DNA of 64,000 nt, from assembly GCF_905475345.1 (NCBI RefSeq), contig NC_066591.1, forward strand, positions 3,185,001 to 3,249,000, given 5' to 3'. The stretch is from Vespula vulgaris. Its lineage: Eukaryota > Arthropoda > Insecta > Hymenoptera > Vespidae. Below the pieces are notes generated by a model that saw nothing but the letters and a program-made list of their open reading frames with translations, was not told the origin of the DNA and did not search any database. Of this stretch, positions 61,866-64,000 are shown piece after piece. A program made the position numbers and the translations under genes. Position 1 is the stretch's first letter, and every line of letters starts with the position of its first letter.

Positions 61866-63610
61866 TAAAAGTTCGTCCCGTTGTATTCGTAAAGAGAAAC
61901 GTTATTCTCGTAGCAAGAAATTCTTGTCTCGGTGTCTCATTAAAAGTGACAACTGGCTATATTAATTGACATTTAAATTAAAATAAATATTCTATACGTA
62001 AGTATACTTATATATAAACATATTAATTAATACGACAAACGAACGATTCGAGAATTACCTTTTATATATTTAATGATTCAATCTAAATATCGAGTAAAAC
62101 GTAAGAGAAACCTATAAGCTCGTATCAATGATTATGAACGTTCAAAGATAACATTAACGATAATGTCGTATAATGCGAAAAGTCGATCGTTATTGGATAG
62201 GTAATAGTGGTTGCATGCTAACGAATGATGCGAGCAGCTCTTCCAAAATAGTGTCGAGGCTCATACGAATTTGATTCTCTGTTGGGAGTCGTTAATACGT
62301 ATTTAAGTGTACAGATATAAACAAATGACGATTAAATATGCATATTTACGGGAGGCATTATTCGCTTGAATATGTCATTCTGCAAATGGCGAACATTTCT
62401 CGAATAATATTCAAACAACGTGAATGGTAGAGGAAAACTATCTCGCATACATACTCTCTCTCCTTCTCTCACTCACTTACACATATACTCATACACACAC
62501 ACACATTCAATCTCTCTCTCTCCCTCTTTCTCTTACAATCTTCAACAAACGATAGATAGGGTTGGAAAATCTATAACTGAGAAAATCGATTCGAACGAGT
62601 AACACCCTCCTACACTAAACTATGCACCGAAAAATCGAGAATCGATTTTCCTGATCGATATACAGATGCATATTTATGTATCTACATATCTCGTGTCGAG
62701 TCTTTCGAAAAGTACCTATGCCTCGAGAAGAAAGCTTTACGATAGGCGATAAAAAGGATAGGCTAGTGCATCGCGGTTTGAATAAATATACTCGGCTCGA
62801 TGCTCTCTTTGAAGGGTAGCGCATGGGCAATTGCCCGTAATGGAACGAGTAAGTAAAGAGAGAAGCGAAACAAAGAGGATGGAGGGAGCGAGATGCGAAA
62901 TATCGATGTACAAACGTCGACTCGAAAATCTATGGTTATGTCGAATTCTACGAGCTACGAATCGAACGAAAAAGAGCGTAGAAGGTTCGTTTTATATAGC
63001 GTTATATTCCCAACACCCAATACCACCCCCAACCTCTTCCTCGCCTCTTCTGCCACCCCATATCCGATCTTCTTCTCTCGATCATTCACCATTTGCAAAT
63101 AGGACGTAACACACGGTGCGAAACGTTTATCGGTCTACGCCATTTTGTTTCTCCTTTTTTATTGGCACGATCAATATATCGATCGTCTTCAATTTTGTAT
63201 CTAATGTACGAATTCGCGAGCTTAAAAGGAAAAACTTTTCGATTATTTGCTTGTTTCCTTTTTTTTCTCTCTCTCTCTCTTTTTTTTTTTTGTTTTAACC
63301 CCTCGAACTCTCTTACTACGATACTTCGATAATAATTTTTTTTCTTAACGAAACGACATATTCTTCGTTACAATGAACCGTGTGAAAAAAAGTTTACATA
63401 TACGTATATATATTTAAGAAAAAATAAGAACAGAAACAAAGGGAAAAAAACAGGAAATAAATATATAAGATTGAACGTGTCGTAATAAAAAATTGGAACT
63501 ACTAGAAGAATATTCTTCTTCTATTTTCTTTGTTCTTCCTTTTTTTTTCCTTTTTATTGCGCAATGGATGAATCACTTAACGTTAACTTCACGGACAGGT
63601 AGCCACGTTG

Positions 63611-63787
63611 ATGATGGACGAGGAACAACCACGTTCTACTCGATCTCGTCAACTCGGCTGTCGTTGTCTCGAATGTCAATCCACGTGCATCCGCTTAGTT
63701 AAAGGACAAGTACCCGTTCGCGCTTATAATGGCCGACTCTGGTGCATGCTGCGTTTGGCTTTATGGAATCACCTGTCGTCGGATTAA
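63611..63787 (+). CDS. Unrecognised small ORF, 58 codons, Cys-containing
   Basis: Starts with a double ATG (MMDEEQPRSTRSRQLGCRCL) and continues with Cys at ECQSTC and WCML, ending NHLSSD-stop. Five Cys in 58 residues and even composition are unusual for this AT-rich window, but 58 open codons occur often by chance. The frame stays open upstream of the ATG, so a spliced exon cannot be excluded. No family recognised. Confidence 0.12.
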   Translation: MMDEEQPRSTRSRQLGCRCLECQSTCIRLVKGQVPVRAYNGRLWCMLRLALWNHLSSD

Positions 63788-64000
63788 AAGGGAAGTGATA
63801 TACATCCCTACTGCATAATCAATGAACGTTCAACGACGGTGCCGTTTATTAAATGCAACACTATAGTCCGGAATTGATCGCACGGAAGAATTCGAAAACC
63901 GATTTGAATTTTCTAAATTTATTTTCCAAATCTAAATCTATTTATATTCGAAAATTTTCTTTCTTTCTCTTTTTTTTTTTCATTTTCTTTGACAAATACG

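Larger units (their letters stand above)
40418..64000. other. Upstream DNA of the DPR gene (5'UTR intron and/or intergenic)
   Basis: No recognisable coding exon of any known family. It contains many microsatellites, the local duplication at 49465-49742, a 16-bp direct repeat near 48.4 kb, and islands of complex CpG-containing sequence (42280-42500, 42950-43140, 45000-45170, 46540-46625, 48255-48470, 49700-49910, 51930-52230, 53385-53640, 54950-55215, 58260-58700, 61660-61800, 62190-62420, 62600-63120, 63590-63880). A noncoding first exon and promoter of the DPR gene may be among these, but I cannot place them. Confidence 0.6.

Noticed and set aside
1..64000. Bacterial-type systems (CRISPR, toxin-antitoxin, phage, operons)
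   Set aside because: No closely packed ORFs, no ribosome-binding sites and no spaced palindromic arrays; the window is clearly intron-rich animal DNA.

Overview
This window looks like insect nuclear DNA, most likely from a hymenopteran (wasp, bee or ant). It is AT-rich, has many CpG dinucleotides outside the repeats, is very dense in (CT/GA)n, (TA)n and A/G-rich microsatellites, and has short exons separated by multi-kilobase introns. The order is inferred from base composition and style. I see no bacterial operon, CRISPR array, rRNA, convincing tRNA or intact transposon.

The one gene I can support runs on the minus strand. It is a member of the DPR family (defective proboscis extension response), neuronal cell-surface proteins of the immunoglobulin superfamily. 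Four exons join with perfect phase agreement: exon a (40417-40278, 5'UTR, ATG and signal peptide), exon b (36374-36301, 74 bp linker), exon c (33713-33564, 50 codons, start of Ig domain 1) and exon d (18223-18010, 214 bp, rest of Ig domain 1). Together they encode about 172 residues: a signal peptide, an extracellular leader, and a complete first V-type Ig domain with both disulphide cysteines, the core Trp and the DPR-type WxRRR...HLLT...TY...DSRF and DAGLYEC signatures. Exon d ends in phase 1. The second Ig domain and C-terminus are not visible and should lie beyond base 1 of the window. Upstream 5'UTR exon(s) and the promoter lie somewhere above 40417, possibly beyond base 64000.

Almost the whole window is therefore intron or upstream sequence of this one gene. 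1-18009 is the intron after exon d. 18224-33563 is a 15.3 kb intron that contains a higher-order tandem repeat (29410-30175), a 13-bp minisatellite (19071-19153) and, on the opposite strand, a 67-codon ORF with a signal-peptide-like start (31237-31440). 33714-36300 and 36375-40277 are the smaller introns. 40418-64000 is upstream or 5'UTR-intron DNA with microsatellites, a 155-bp local duplication and islands of complex, CpG-containing sequence that could be regulatory.

The findings worth following are the DPR gene structure with its two-codon upstream ORF, the higher-order repeat, the nested small ORF, several perfect hairpins and palindromes, and the complex islands. I found no credible evidence of a new multi-gene system.
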